Below are positions 15,990 to 24,561 of a stretch of DNA of 46,397 nucleotides, piece by piece; the stretch's first letter is position 1; every line of letters starts with the position of its first letter. Under the pieces are notes generated by a model. The model saw only the letters and a list, made by a program, of their open reading frames with translations. It made no database searches and was not told the origin of the DNA. The stretch is from Candidatus Eisenbergiella merdipullorum (lineage in GTDB: Bacteria; Bacillota; Clostridia; Lachnospirales; Lachnospiraceae). The position numbers and the translations under genes are program-made. The stretch covers positions 1 to 46,397 of the forward strand of contig DWYY01000052.1 of the NCBI GenBank assembly GCA_019118445.1, read 5' to 3'.

Positions 15990-16391
15990 ATGAACTGCTT
16001 ATATTTACTGTTGCTTTTATGCTGCTGTTCCCAAAATGGAAACGGCAGGAACAACGGCTGCGGCAGGAACAATGGCTGCGGCCAGGACTGGGGCTGCGGC
16101 GAGAACAGAGGCCGCAGCGGAAACAGAAGCTGCGGTGAGAACAGAGGCCGCGGCGAAGACAGAAGCTGCGGCAGGCCGTCCTGCGGCTGCGGCGAAAACA
16201 CGGACTCCGGCTCCGGCCGGGGGCGTGAGGAGAGAAACCGGGACGGCGACTGCTCCTGCCAGGATATGAGGAATGCTCCGTCCTGTCCGCATCCCGAACC
16301 GCCGCGTCCGGAACCGAGACCGAGGAATGAACCGCTTCCCAGGCCGTTCCCACCCTTTGGGGATGGACCGTCCTGCGGCTGCGGCGACTGA
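15990..16391 (+). CDS. Cysteine/glycine/arginine-rich repeat protein
   Basis: This 133-aa protein has a short hydrophobic start ending in three cysteines (MNCLYLLLLLCCC). A repeat region of NNGCG, ENRGR and SCGE units (about 17-75) follows, then a Pro/Arg/Glu-rich stretch (about 98-125) and a final SCGCGD. I count 16 cysteines. AAAGGAG lies about eight bases before the ATG and a terminator follows, so it looks like a real monocistronic gene. Such cysteine-rich small proteins could be spore-coat, surface or metal-binding components, but I do not recognise the family. The repeat DNA also leaves other frames open; those are treated as shadows. Confidence 0.6.
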   Translation: MNCLYLLLLLCCCSQNGNGRNNGCGRNNGCGQDWGCGENRGRSGNRSCGENRGRGEDRSCGRPSCGCGENTDSGSGRGREERNRDGDCSCQDMRNAPSCPHPEPPRPEPRPRNEPLPRPFPPFGDGPSCGCGD

Positions 16392-16457
16392 GAACTGTTG
16401 ATGGGCGGCCGGGCGTCAGGCCCGCGCCGCCTTCAGAGTATGAATATATTTTTCAGG

Positions 16458-16489
16458 GATCATCCCATTTCCGGGATGGTCTTTTTTTT
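16458..16489 (+). terminator. Rho-independent terminator after the Cys-rich gene
   Basis: GATCATCCC pairs with GGGATGGTC (one G-U) around a six-base loop and is followed by eight T. A further GC-rich imperfect hairpin lies just upstream (about 16404-16433). Confidence 0.9.
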
Positions 16490-16597
16490 GGTTTAAAGGA
16501 AGTTTGTCATAAGGCGGAGAGGTTCTTTCGGAAAAACACAGAATCTTCACATAATTTACAAAAACACGAAACAACTTTTCGATAAAATACATAAGTA

Positions 16598-16611
16598 ATT
16601 AACGTGTTAAT
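16598..16611. promoter_or_regulatory. Candidate operator before the adaptor/ABC operon
   Basis: ATTAAC-GT-GTTAAT is a perfect 6+6 dyad about 10-20 bases after a TAAAAT box (16583-16588) and just upstream of the ribosome binding site. No convincing -35 was found. Confidence 0.35.
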
Positions 16612-16632
16612 CATTCGATGGAGGCGGAAGAA

Positions 16633-18372
16633 ATGAACGACAAGGAACAGAAACCGGGCGGGTCCGGCAGAAAAAAAGTGCTGTTCATCGGAATTTGCGC
16701 TGCATTGATCGTGTCAGCAGGAGCGGGAACTTCCGTCTGGTATCTGTCAGGACGGAAAGAGGAACAGCCGCAGCGGAGAGAAAATGCTGCGGGGAGGGAA
16801 CTAAGCTTAGGCGCTGATGTGGTCACGGTAGGCGGGAGCACTTCTATAGGAATGCAGGAGGAGAGCTTTGACCTGGATTATATCGAAACCGGACTTGTGA
16901 TCGAAGAGGTGTATCTGAGCAGCCAGGAGGAAGTGGAGGCGGGGATGGCTATCCTGAAGCTGACAGACGAAAGCGTGGAAGCTGCCAGAAGGGAGCTGGA
17001 GGAAAAAGCGACTCAGGCAGACCTGGATTATAGAGAGGCGCTTCTGGACGGGGAGGAGGAGAAGATCACCGTGCAGCAGACGCGTGATACGAGCCTCCTG
17101 AACGGGACTTATGCCGAATATACCTATGAGGAATCCCTGAAGGGATATGAGGAGGAGATCGAATCTCTCCAGGAGCAGATCGAGGAAGCACAGGAGCTGG
17201 TGGATGAATATACAGCCTCCATTGAATCGGATTATTATTATACCTATTATGAAGTGGCCGAGAAGGAGGAAGAACTGAACACCACCTTTGCCGCGCTGAT
17301 GCAGTTGTATGAGGACTGGGATGTGGAAGAACTGGAAGAACTCTATCCGACGGCTTCCTCCGGAAGCTCCGGTGAAGGAAGCGGGGAAGGAACAGGAAGC
17401 GAAGACGCGGGCGGAGCGGAGCCCGGCGCTTCGGACATGGGGATGGGAATGAATCTCCAGGCGGGCGCAGGCAGTTCCGGTGCGGGAGGCTCCGGTGCAG
17501 AAGGAGGCATGGGCGCAGGCGGAAGTTCGGGAAGCCGTGTCAGCAATGACAGCACAAAGCTCACCGTATATGACATGCTGGACCAGGAGGTTCAGGAAAA
17601 CGAGGCCGCTTATGAAGAAGCGCTTGAGAATTACGAGACCGCAAAGGCTGCTGCGGAATCCTCCCTCGCCCGGGCACAGACCAATCTGGAGCTGCTGAAG
17701 ATCCAACTGGAAGAAGCGCAGATCGAATATGAAAAGCAGCGGGTGAGCAGTCAGAGCGATCGTGATGCCGCCATCTCGGAAAGTGGTTCCGCGCAGGAAA
17801 CCTATCAGACAGAAATGGAGAGGATAGAGGATGAGATCAGCGTGGCGCTGAATAAAAAGGAAGAAGCGGAAGAAAACCTTCAGGAATTTGAAGACGTCAT
17901 CGGCGACGGTTACCTTTATACCACGGACGCGGGCACGGTGATGATGGTCAATGTGCGGGAGGGGACGGAGCTGACCGGAGGAAGCATGGTGCTCGCCTAC
18001 AGCAGTCCGGATACGGTTACGGTTACAGCCTCCGTGGATCAGGAGGATATCGCTTCCGTCGAGATTGGCGGGGAAGCTGTTGTCTCTGTATCCGATCTGG
18101 GAAATTTTGACGGCTTCGTGAGATCGATCGATCCGGTTTCTTCCTCCTCAAGCCGTTCCACCGTGACATATTCCGTGGTTGTGGAACTGACAGGTGATGT
18201 GAGCGGGCTGTCCCAGAATCTTTCCGCCACCGTGTACTTAGGCGTGTCCACCGCCGACCTGCAGCCGGCGGAAAGCCCGGCTGCGGCGGAAAATGCGGTC
18301 ACAGCGGAAAGCCCGGCTGCAGAAGAAAGCACGATGCCTGGGGAGGAGCCGGTTCCGGCGGAAGGAGAGTAA
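16633..18372 (+). CDS. HlyD/MacA-type membrane adaptor protein 1
   Basis: The protein is about 579 aa. It has an N-terminal membrane anchor (about 16-38), a split lipoyl-like domain (half motif at VEEVYLSSQEEVEAGMAILKL, the other at GYLYTTDAGTVMMVNVREGTELTGG), a very long coiled-coil hairpin, and a beta-barrel/membrane-proximal part. The hairpin is interrupted at about residues 240-305 by a Gly/Ser/Met-rich segment (MGMGMN, GAGGSGAEGGMGAGG). The C-terminus is Ala/Glu/Pro-rich. GGAGG lies eight bases before the ATG at 16633, which I prefer over the ATG at 16618 that overlaps it. It is the first gene of a six-gene ABC export operon. Confidence 0.85.
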   Translation: MNDKEQKPGGSGRKKVLFIGICAALIVSAGAGTSVWYLSGRKEEQPQRRENAAGRELSLGADVVTVGGSTSIGMQEESFDLDYIETGLVIEEVYLSSQEEVEAGMAILKLTDESVEAARRELEEKATQADLDYREALLDGEEEKITVQQTRDTSLLNGTYAEYTYEESLKGYEEEIESLQEQIEEAQELVDEYTASIESDYYYTYYEVAEKEEELNTTFAALMQLYEDWDVEELEELYPTASSGSSGEGSGEGTGSEDAGGAEPGASDMGMGMNLQAGAGSSGAGGSGAEGGMGAGGSSGSRVSNDSTKLTVYDMLDQEVQENEAAYEEALENYETAKAAAESSLARAQTNLELLKIQLEEAQIEYEKQRVSSQSDRDAAISESGSAQETYQTEMERIEDEISVALNKKEEAEENLQEFEDVIGDGYLYTTDAGTVMMVNVREGTELTGGSMVLAYSSPDTVTVTASVDQEDIASVEIGGEAVVSVSDLGNFDGFVRSIDPVSSSSSRSTVTYSVVVELTGDVSGLSQNLSATVYLGVSTADLQPAESPAAAENAVTAESPAAEESTMPGEEPVPAEGE

Positions 18373-18377
18373 GAGCG

Positions 18378-20177
18378 ATGAAAAAGATCAGAAAGAAGAC
18401 CCTCATCAAGCTGGCCGCCGCGGCCGTCGCCTTCCTTTCCCTTTCGGGCGTATGTATCTATACGGTGTTCCTCCGCCCTGCCCTCATGGACCGGGAAAGG
18501 GTCATCTATATGGAAACGCAGGTACAGTCCGGAGACCTGGTCCAGGGGATCATGGAAAACGGCAGCGTCGAGATGGCGGTGAGCTCTGTCACATATGACC
18601 TGGATATCAGCTATGACGGGGAAGAAGAGGACGAAGACGACGATGATGAGGAAACCGGCCGTTACCTTGAAATAGAGGAAGTCTATGTCGTCCAGGGCCA
18701 GAGGATGGAGGAAGGAGATCCCCTGTTCAAATTTACGCAGTCCAGCATAGACAGCGTCAGAAGAAATCTGGAAAACAGCGTGTCGGAAGCGCGGGTGGAG
18801 CTTGCCGAGGCGAACAGTGAATATAACACGCAGGCGCAGACTGCGAGAAGTACCTATAACAGCTCGCTTGCGGAAGCGGATACGGCGCAGCGAACCTATG
18901 ACGCTTCCATGAACGATCTGCAGCAGCAGATCAACCTGCTGTACGCGGATATCCAGGTCCTGCAGGCGGAGATCGACGACTGGAATGAAAAACTGGTGGA
19001 TGAGGATACGCTGGAGGAATATGACGATCTGAAATACGAGATGGAAAAGGCGAAGGAGCTGCTGGAGGAAACGGATGCCTCTTCCGTGGCTGCCTATGTT
19101 GCCAACTACGCGGACTACCAGACGGCCCTGTCCGCCTTTGAGGAGCTGGACGATCTTCTCCAGAGCTACCGGGACGGGATCGAGGAGAATACGCAGGAGA
19201 TCCTGGAACATAACGAGGAGATCCTGGAAGCCCAGGCAGCTCTCGAACAGGAGGAAATGCTCGCCAGACAGGAGTATGACAGCGCGGTCCAGGGCGGAAG
19301 CCTGGCAGACGCCATATACGGCTATACTCTGGAATCCCTTCAGGATTCCGTCAATGATGCGCAGCAGGCTCTTGCGGATGCCAGTGAGCTTCTGGAAGAT
19401 TTTGAAGCGTTTGTCGGAGAGGACGGCGTGATCTACGCGGATGGAAGCGGCCTGATCACGGAAATCGCCTATGAAGCGGGAGACCGGCTGACGACGGCCG
19501 GGACCATGCTTTCCTATGCGACGGAGGATTCCTATTCCATTACGATCGATGTTTCCGAGGAAGATATTTCCCACATTTCGGTGGGAGATACCGTGATCAT
19601 AGAAATGAACGCTTATCCCGATGAAACCTGGGAAGGAACGGTGAGCGCCATAACGACGTCGGCTGACAGCAGCTATTCTTCAACGGTCAACTATCCCGTT
19701 ACCATCCATGTGGAGGGAGATACCTCCAGACTGTTTGGCGGAATGACGGCGGATATCACATTTGTCACAGACAGCGTGGAAGACGTGCTGTATGTATCTT
19801 CCGGCGCTATCGTTACCGGCGAAGACGGAAATACCGGTGTCTACGTGGAGGACGCGGAAGGCAATATGGTCCTTCAGCCCGTTACAACAGGCTTTTCCAA
19901 TGGTACGGAGACAGAGATCGCGGACGGGCTTTCCGAAGGGGATACGGTTTATATCGCCAGCACGGTCAGCGCGGGGATCGACGAGGCAAGCCTGAGAGAA
20001 TCCGGAGAAGAAGAAAATGGAGTTCCCGGAGGGACCGAAGGGGAAAATGCCGACATGGATGAAGGCGGGGCAGGCGCTTTGCCGGAAGACGGCGGCTTCC
20101 CGCAGATGGGTGGAGAACTTCCGTCAAGGGACGGAGACCTTCCACAGGAAATGCCCAGGCAGAACGCAATGCCATAA
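18378..20177 (+). CDS. HlyD/MacA-type membrane adaptor protein 2
   Basis: This 599-aa protein has an N-terminal membrane segment (about 9-31), an acidic run (GEEEDEDDDDEETGR, about 76-90), a lipoyl half (IEEVYVVQGQRMEEGDPLFKF), a long coiled-coil hairpin (about 120-345), the second lipoyl half (GVIYADGSGLITEIAYEAGDRLTTAG) and beta-barrel domains (SITIDVSEEDISHISVGDTV). The C-terminal tail is Gly/Met/Pro/Glu-rich (about 545-599). It starts five bases after adaptor 1 and has the MacA/YknX layout. Adaptors of this class link an ABC permease to substrate or extracellular partners. Having several in one operon suggests a hetero-oligomeric collar. Confidence 0.85.
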   Translation: MKKIRKKTLIKLAAAAVAFLSLSGVCIYTVFLRPALMDRERVIYMETQVQSGDLVQGIMENGSVEMAVSSVTYDLDISYDGEEEDEDDDDEETGRYLEIEEVYVVQGQRMEEGDPLFKFTQSSIDSVRRNLENSVSEARVELAEANSEYNTQAQTARSTYNSSLAEADTAQRTYDASMNDLQQQINLLYADIQVLQAEIDDWNEKLVDEDTLEEYDDLKYEMEKAKELLEETDASSVAAYVANYADYQTALSAFEELDDLLQSYRDGIEENTQEILEHNEEILEAQAALEQEEMLARQEYDSAVQGGSLADAIYGYTLESLQDSVNDAQQALADASELLEDFEAFVGEDGVIYADGSGLITEIAYEAGDRLTTAGTMLSYATEDSYSITIDVSEEDISHISVGDTVIIEMNAYPDETWEGTVSAITTSADSSYSSTVNYPVTIHVEGDTSRLFGGMTADITFVTDSVEDVLYVSSGAIVTGEDGNTGVYVEDAEGNMVLQPVTTGFSNGTETEIADGLSEGDTVYIASTVSAGIDEASLRESGEEENGVPGGTEGENADMDEGGAGALPEDGGFPQMGGELPSRDGDLPQEMPRQNAMP

Positions 20178-20193
20178 GAGGCAGGAGCGTTTC

Positions 20194-21882
20194 ATGGCCT
20201 GGAATGGAGAATGTATGAAAATGAAGAAAAAAACAGATGCAGGAAAAGAAGAAAAGCATTCCGTGAAAAAATGGCCCCTGTTTGCCGCCGGCGGGATATT
20301 CATCCTCCTGGCAGGAGGAGCTGCAGGCTTCTTTCTGGTACAGAACGAAGAAGACGATGTCGCGTACCGGGAAGATGTGGTGCAGTATGGGGAACTCACC
20401 GTCGGGCTGCAGGAAACCGGCAGCGTGAAAGTGGGAACGACGGAGCAGACCTTTGAACTGGACCTGAGCGCCTATACGGAAAGCGGAGACGGCAGTTTTT
20501 CCTGGGAGCAGGGCGCGGGCAGTATCTTTCAGGGAATGACGGCGGGCAGTTCTTCCGCTTCTTCTTCCAGAAGCCTGGTCGTGGAGGAGGTCCTGATCAC
20601 GGAAGGACAGGAGGTGTCGGAAGGCGACCCCCTTTACCGGATCTCACAGGACAGCATCGATGAGATCCGGGAGGAACTGACTTCGGATGTGGCGGACGCC
20701 CAGGTGACGCTGGAGCAGACGCAGACCCAGCTTGCCATGACGCAGCTGGAGGCACAGCAGAGATATGAGACTGATACGGCATACGGGGGTGTGCTTGCTC
20801 AGGCTGAATACGACAACACGATCAAAGACCTGCAGGAAGCTGTAAATGAGATCGAGGAACAGATCGCGGAGGCGGATGAAGAGCTTCTTGAACTGAATGA
20901 GCAGCTTGCCGAATATCAGATGGATCTGGCCGCAGAGCAGGAAGTCTTGGGAAACGCAGAATATGTGGTGGAGACAACGGATATGGTCACCGATGCCTAC
21001 GGCTGGATCACGGCGGAAAATGCCAGGGAGGACGCAGAGTCCGTGATCGAGACCCTGGAGGAAGAAATCGAGACGGCCATGCAGTCCATTGAGGAGAAGA
21101 CCGCCGAAAGGGAGGACCTGACGGACAGCCTGACCGGCGCGCAGCAAAGCCTGGAGCAGGGGCTGATCGACGCCCAGGCGCAGCTTTCCCTGCAGTCGCT
21201 CAGTTACGGCAGCGCTTCGGAGCGTTATGACGTAAGCGTCGGTATGGGAGAGTTTGAAGCACAGGTGGCGCAGGAGGATTATGAGGACGCGGTGGCGAAG
21301 CTGAATGAATTCGATGCTGTCCTGGGGGAACAGACCGTGGATTCCGATCATAACGGTGTGGTTACGGAAATATCCCTGGCTGCGGGAGATTCGGTGGATA
21401 CCGGGACCACGCTTGTGGTTTTAAGTGATTATGACGAAGTTACAGTGACCGTTTCTCTGGCAGAATCCGATCTTGAGAATGTCCGCGAAGGCGATCAGGT
21501 GAACGTATACATCGATGCCTGGCCAGACGCCGAATTTTCGGGAACGGTGGACGAGATCGGAGATGCGGAGTATGACAGTTCTGCGGGAACCACCTATTCA
21601 GATGTGACCGTGAAGCTGTCCGGCGATACGGCAAAGCTGTATGGCGGGATGACGGCGGAGATCACCTTTATCACAAAAGAGACGAAAGCCGTCACATACG
21701 TCTCCAACCGGGCCGTTTACCGGGAGAACGGGAAATCCTACGTGCACATGAGAGATGAAGATGGGAATGTGGTCAGCGCGGAAGTGGTCACGGGATTCTC
21801 GGATGGAAGTCATGTGGAGATCGTCGAAGGACTTTCGAAAGGAGATACGGTCCTGATCGAAAGCGGGGTGAGCGGTTCATGA
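20194..21882 (+). CDS. HlyD/MacA-type membrane adaptor protein 3
   Basis: The protein is about 562 aa, with a Lys-rich start, a membrane segment (WPLFAAGGIFILLAGGAAGFF), a lipoyl half (VEEVLITEGQEVSEGDPLYRI), a coiled-coil hairpin, a second lipoyl half (HNGVVTEISLAAGDSVDTGTTL), and beta domains ending in YVHMRDEDGNVVSAEVVTGFSDGSHVEIVEGLSKGDTVLIE, typical of the family. The ATG at 20194 has AGGAG seven bases upstream; alternatives at 20215 and 20221 are possible. The frame is open 59 codons further up but would overlap the adaptor 2 end without a start signal. It overlaps the permease gene by four bases. Confidence 0.85.
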   Translation: MAWNGECMKMKKKTDAGKEEKHSVKKWPLFAAGGIFILLAGGAAGFFLVQNEEDDVAYREDVVQYGELTVGLQETGSVKVGTTEQTFELDLSAYTESGDGSFSWEQGAGSIFQGMTAGSSSASSSRSLVVEEVLITEGQEVSEGDPLYRISQDSIDEIREELTSDVADAQVTLEQTQTQLAMTQLEAQQRYETDTAYGGVLAQAEYDNTIKDLQEAVNEIEEQIAEADEELLELNEQLAEYQMDLAAEQEVLGNAEYVVETTDMVTDAYGWITAENAREDAESVIETLEEEIETAMQSIEEKTAEREDLTDSLTGAQQSLEQGLIDAQAQLSLQSLSYGSASERYDVSVGMGEFEAQVAQEDYEDAVAKLNEFDAVLGEQTVDSDHNGVVTEISLAAGDSVDTGTTLVVLSDYDEVTVTVSLAESDLENVREGDQVNVYIDAWPDAEFSGTVDEIGDAEYDSSAGTTYSDVTVKLSGDTAKLYGGMTAEITFITKETKAVTYVSNRAVYRENGKSYVHMRDEDGNVVSAEVVTGFSDGSHVEIVEGLSKGDTVLIESGVSGS

Positions 21883-23246
21883 AACTGACGGAAATTTTCA
21901 GACTTGTCTGGCTGAATCTGACCTCAAACAAATTTAAGGTCATTCTCACTTCCACAGGGATCATTGTGGGGTCAGCCACGATCATGCTGGTGATCGCCAT
22001 CGGAAGGGGCGGCAGGGAGGAAGTCGCGGACCAGTTCAAAAATCTGAACGCCGGGGCGATCGATATCACCTATGAATATCAGGGGACCGACTTGGGAAGC
22101 GGCAGGATGACGGACGGTGGGATGCCTGAAGGCAGCGGCGGGGGAATGACAGGAGGCGGGACGGCCGGCGGAGAGATGCCGGGAGGCGGGATGGCCGGCG
22201 GAGGGATGCCGGGAGGCGGGATGTTTGGAGGCGGGGACATGTTTGGAAATGCCCGTGATGCGGCAAACACGGAACGGATCACCCTGTCTGCCGACGATCT
22301 GGAGGATATCCTTACCTTTGTGCCGGGCGTAGAGGCAGGCTGCCTGAGCTTTACCACCGTGTCCGCCGTGGACGGCGGAGAGCTGGATGAGAACGCTTCC
22401 TATACGATCGCGGGTGTTCAGAGCGATTATGCCTCTCTCAGTAATCTGAAAATGGCGCTCGGAGAATTCCTGAGCGAGGATGATGATACCTATAAGGAAA
22501 AAGTATGTGTCCTCGGCTATGACACGGCGAGGGAAATATTCGGAAGCGTGTATGATGCCTATGACGGAACCGTGTACATTGATAATCGTCCCTATCAGGT
22601 GATCGGGATCCTGAATCAGATGGGAACAGTGGCTTCGGGGATCAGTCCGGACGACGCCATATTCATCCCCTACAATACCGGGCTGAAATATCTGGCGGGA
22701 GATAATGTCAGCCCTACCCTGACCGTGATCGCGGAAGATGTGAACGCTGTGGAAACTGTGATCACGGATGTGGAGACCGTTCTTGCGGAAAGCTATCCCA
22801 ATGCGGAATTTACCATTTCGGATGCGGGCAGCAGGATGGAGGCCGCATCCGCGTCAAACGACACGCTGACCATGCTGCTCATATGCATGGCTGTGATCGT
22901 TTTTATCGTGGGCGGCCTGGGGATCATGAACGTGTTGTTCGTTTCCGTAAAAGAGCGCACCAATGAGATCGGAATCTTGAAGGTGATCGGCTGCTCCCGA
23001 AAGGATATCCTGCTGGAATTTCTTCTGGAAGCGAGCTGCACCAGTCTGGTGGGAGCGGTACTGGGCGTTATGCTTGCCCTCGCCCTCACTCCTGCCCTTG
23101 AGTATTTCAGCGTCACGGTATCGCTTTCCGTTTCGGGCGGTGTGCTTTCCCTGCTTTTCGGCGTCCTGACGGGAACTGTTTTCGGATTTTATCCGGCATA
23201 TCAGGCATCCAGCCTGATCCCGGTGGAAGCGCTGAACCATGAATAA
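21879..23246 (+). CDS. MacB/FtsX-type ABC transporter permease with Gly/Met-rich insert
   Basis: This 455-aa permease has one N-terminal membrane segment (about 17-38), a large external MacB-PCD-like domain, and three C-terminal membrane segments (about 327-350, 375-405, 415-440), the FtsX architecture. The cytoplasmic loop VKERTNEIGILKVIGCSRKDIL is diagnostic. The external domain is interrupted at about 69-126 by a striking repeat of GGGM, AGGGMPGGGM and FGGGDMFGN units. The codons for this insert are imperfect 15-30 bp tandem repeats (about 22120-22245). Start and stop overlap or adjoin its neighbours. It works with the ATPase at 23724. Confidence 0.92.
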   Translation: MKLTEIFRLVWLNLTSNKFKVILTSTGIIVGSATIMLVIAIGRGGREEVADQFKNLNAGAIDITYEYQGTDLGSGRMTDGGMPEGSGGGMTGGGTAGGEMPGGGMAGGGMPGGGMFGGGDMFGNARDAANTERITLSADDLEDILTFVPGVEAGCLSFTTVSAVDGGELDENASYTIAGVQSDYASLSNLKMALGEFLSEDDDTYKEKVCVLGYDTAREIFGSVYDAYDGTVYIDNRPYQVIGILNQMGTVASGISPDDAIFIPYNTGLKYLAGDNVSPTLTVIAEDVNAVETVITDVETVLAESYPNAEFTISDAGSRMEAASASNDTLTMLLICMAVIVFIVGGLGIMNVLFVSVKERTNEIGILKVIGCSRKDILLEFLLEASCTSLVGAVLGVMLALALTPALEYFSVTVSLSVSGGVLSLLFGVLTGTVFGFYPAYQASSLIPVEALNHE

Positions 23247-23267
23247 AGGAAATGAGGAAAAATCAAG

Positions 23268-23714
23268 ATGAAAAACGACAAAGGCCGTGAAGTCCTCATG
23301 CGGAAGAAGAAAAGGCGGCGCAGAAAAAGGCTTCTGATCCTTTTTTTCGTTCTGATCTGTCTTCTGGCTGCCGGGGTGCCCCTGTTTCTTTTCCGGCAGC
23401 GCTCCATGAACGCCGCGCGGGAAGCGGTGCAGATCTCTGCGGGGGAAAATGAGGAGATCACCTATGCCAGGATCAGCATGATCGTGGGAAACGAGATAGA
23501 AGTCTCCATTTTAAACCGGGATCCTTCGGAACAAGCAGGAGCGGCATATACGGAGACCGGTGAGACAGGATCATGGCAGATCCCGGTCGGAACGGACGTG
23601 ATCACCTCCCTGGGAGTCACCACCACCTTCTCCAGACTGTCGGCCGGAGATGTGATCGCCGTACTCACTGAGGCGGGCACTGACAATATCCTGAAAATAT
23701 GGATCGTACAGTAG
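23268..23714 (+). CDS. Small membrane-anchored protein of the ABC operon
   Basis: This 148-aa protein has a strongly basic start (RKKKRRRRKR), one membrane segment (about 21-43), and an external beta-rich domain. In that domain ITYARISMIVGNEIEVSIL and WQIPVGTDVITSLGVTTTFSRLSAGDVIAVL suggest an OB- or barrel-like fold, and the end resembles part of an adaptor beta-barrel. It lies 21 bases after the permease gene and 9 bases before the ATPase gene. I do not know the family. By position it is a partner of the transporter. Confidence 0.7.
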   Translation: MKNDKGREVLMRKKKRRRRKRLLILFFVLICLLAAGVPLFLFRQRSMNAAREAVQISAGENEEITYARISMIVGNEIEVSILNRDPSEQAGAAYTETGETGSWQIPVGTDVITSLGVTTTFSRLSAGDVIAVLTEAGTDNILKIWIVQ

Positions 23715-23723
23715 GAGGCGAAT

Positions 23724-24410
23724 ATGGAAAACGACCGGGAACTGATCATAGACATGATCGATATCAATAAGGGATATCTGCTGGGTGAGGAAAAGGTCCC
23801 TGTCCTGAAGGACGTCTGCTTTCAGGTGAAAAGAGGGGAATTTGTCGCCATTCTGGGGCCTTCCGGTTCAGGAAAAACGACACTGATGAATGTTATCGGG
23901 TGCATGGACCTGGCCGATGACGGAGAATACTACCTGGACAATAATCCGATCCATGAGATGGAGGAAAAGGAACTGAACAGCATCAGGAACCGAGAGATCG
24001 GTTTTATTTTCCAGAACTATCAGCTCATCCCCACCTACAATATCCTCCAGAACATCATCATGCCGCTTGTGGTCCGGGGTATGAGTTCCAAAGAGGCAAA
24101 AGAGCGGTGTATGGATACCATAAGGCTCCTCGGGATCGACCACAGGCTTCAGCATAAGCCGGCGGAGCTGTCTGGAGGCCAGAAGCAGAGGGCGGCCATC
24201 GCCAGGGCGCTGGTGGGAAATCCCGCCCTCCTTCTTGCCGATGAGCCGACCGGCGCGCTGGACAGCAGCAGCGGAAAAGAAGTCCTGAAGCTGTTTGAAA
24301 AACTGCATGATATGGGAAATACCATCGTGATGATCACCCATGACATGAATGTGGCAAAGGCAGCGGGAAGGATCGTACACATCATCGACGGAAAGCTGAG
24401 CGAAAACTGA
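23724..24410 (+). CDS. ABC transporter ATP-binding protein (MacB/LolD class)
   Basis: This 228-aa cytoplasmic ATPase has Walker A GPSGSGKTT (45-53), the Q-loop in FIFQNYQLIPTYNILQNI, the signature LSGGQKQR (149-156), Walker B LLLADEPTGALD (about 168-179) and the switch His in VMITHDMNVAK. The sequence class is that of MacB/LolD/YknY ATPases, which pair with FtsX-type permeases and drive export by mechanotransmission. It is the last gene of the operon; GGAGG precedes the ATG. Confidence 0.95.
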   Translation: MENDRELIIDMIDINKGYLLGEEKVPVLKDVCFQVKRGEFVAILGPSGSGKTTLMNVIGCMDLADDGEYYLDNNPIHEMEEKELNSIRNREIGFIFQNYQLIPTYNILQNIIMPLVVRGMSSKEAKERCMDTIRLLGIDHRLQHKPAELSGGQKQRAAIARALVGNPALLLADEPTGALDSSSGKEVLKLFEKLHDMGNTIVMITHDMNVAKAAGRIVHIIDGKLSEN

Positions 24411-24461
24411 GAAGACCGTTTCCTCCTGTTCCCGCACAGGTAAAATTTGCAGGGAAAGTGA

Positions 24462-24490
24462 TTAACAAAATGGCGTCCTTATGGTAAGAT
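24462..24490 (+). promoter_or_regulatory. Promoter of the lactonase gene
   Basis: TTAACA (24462-24467) and TAAGAT (24485-24490) are 17 bases apart; GGAGGAAAAAG precedes the ATG at 24562. Confidence 0.65.
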
Positions 24491-24561
24491 AAGAGCAAAG
24501 CGCGGCAGATACGCAAAAAGCCGGCGGCCTTAAACTGTGACGGATAGACGGAGGAAAAAGA

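Noticed and set aside
16017-16292. Ala/Val-rich minus-strand and Ala/Thr-rich plus-strand frames in the Cys-rich gene
   Set aside because: They are alternative readings of the same short DNA repeat without start signals.
18039-19574. 511-codon open frame on the minus strand
   Set aside because: It is antisense to adaptors 1 and 2, whose domains are clear; the openness comes from GAG/GAA-rich coiled-coil codons.
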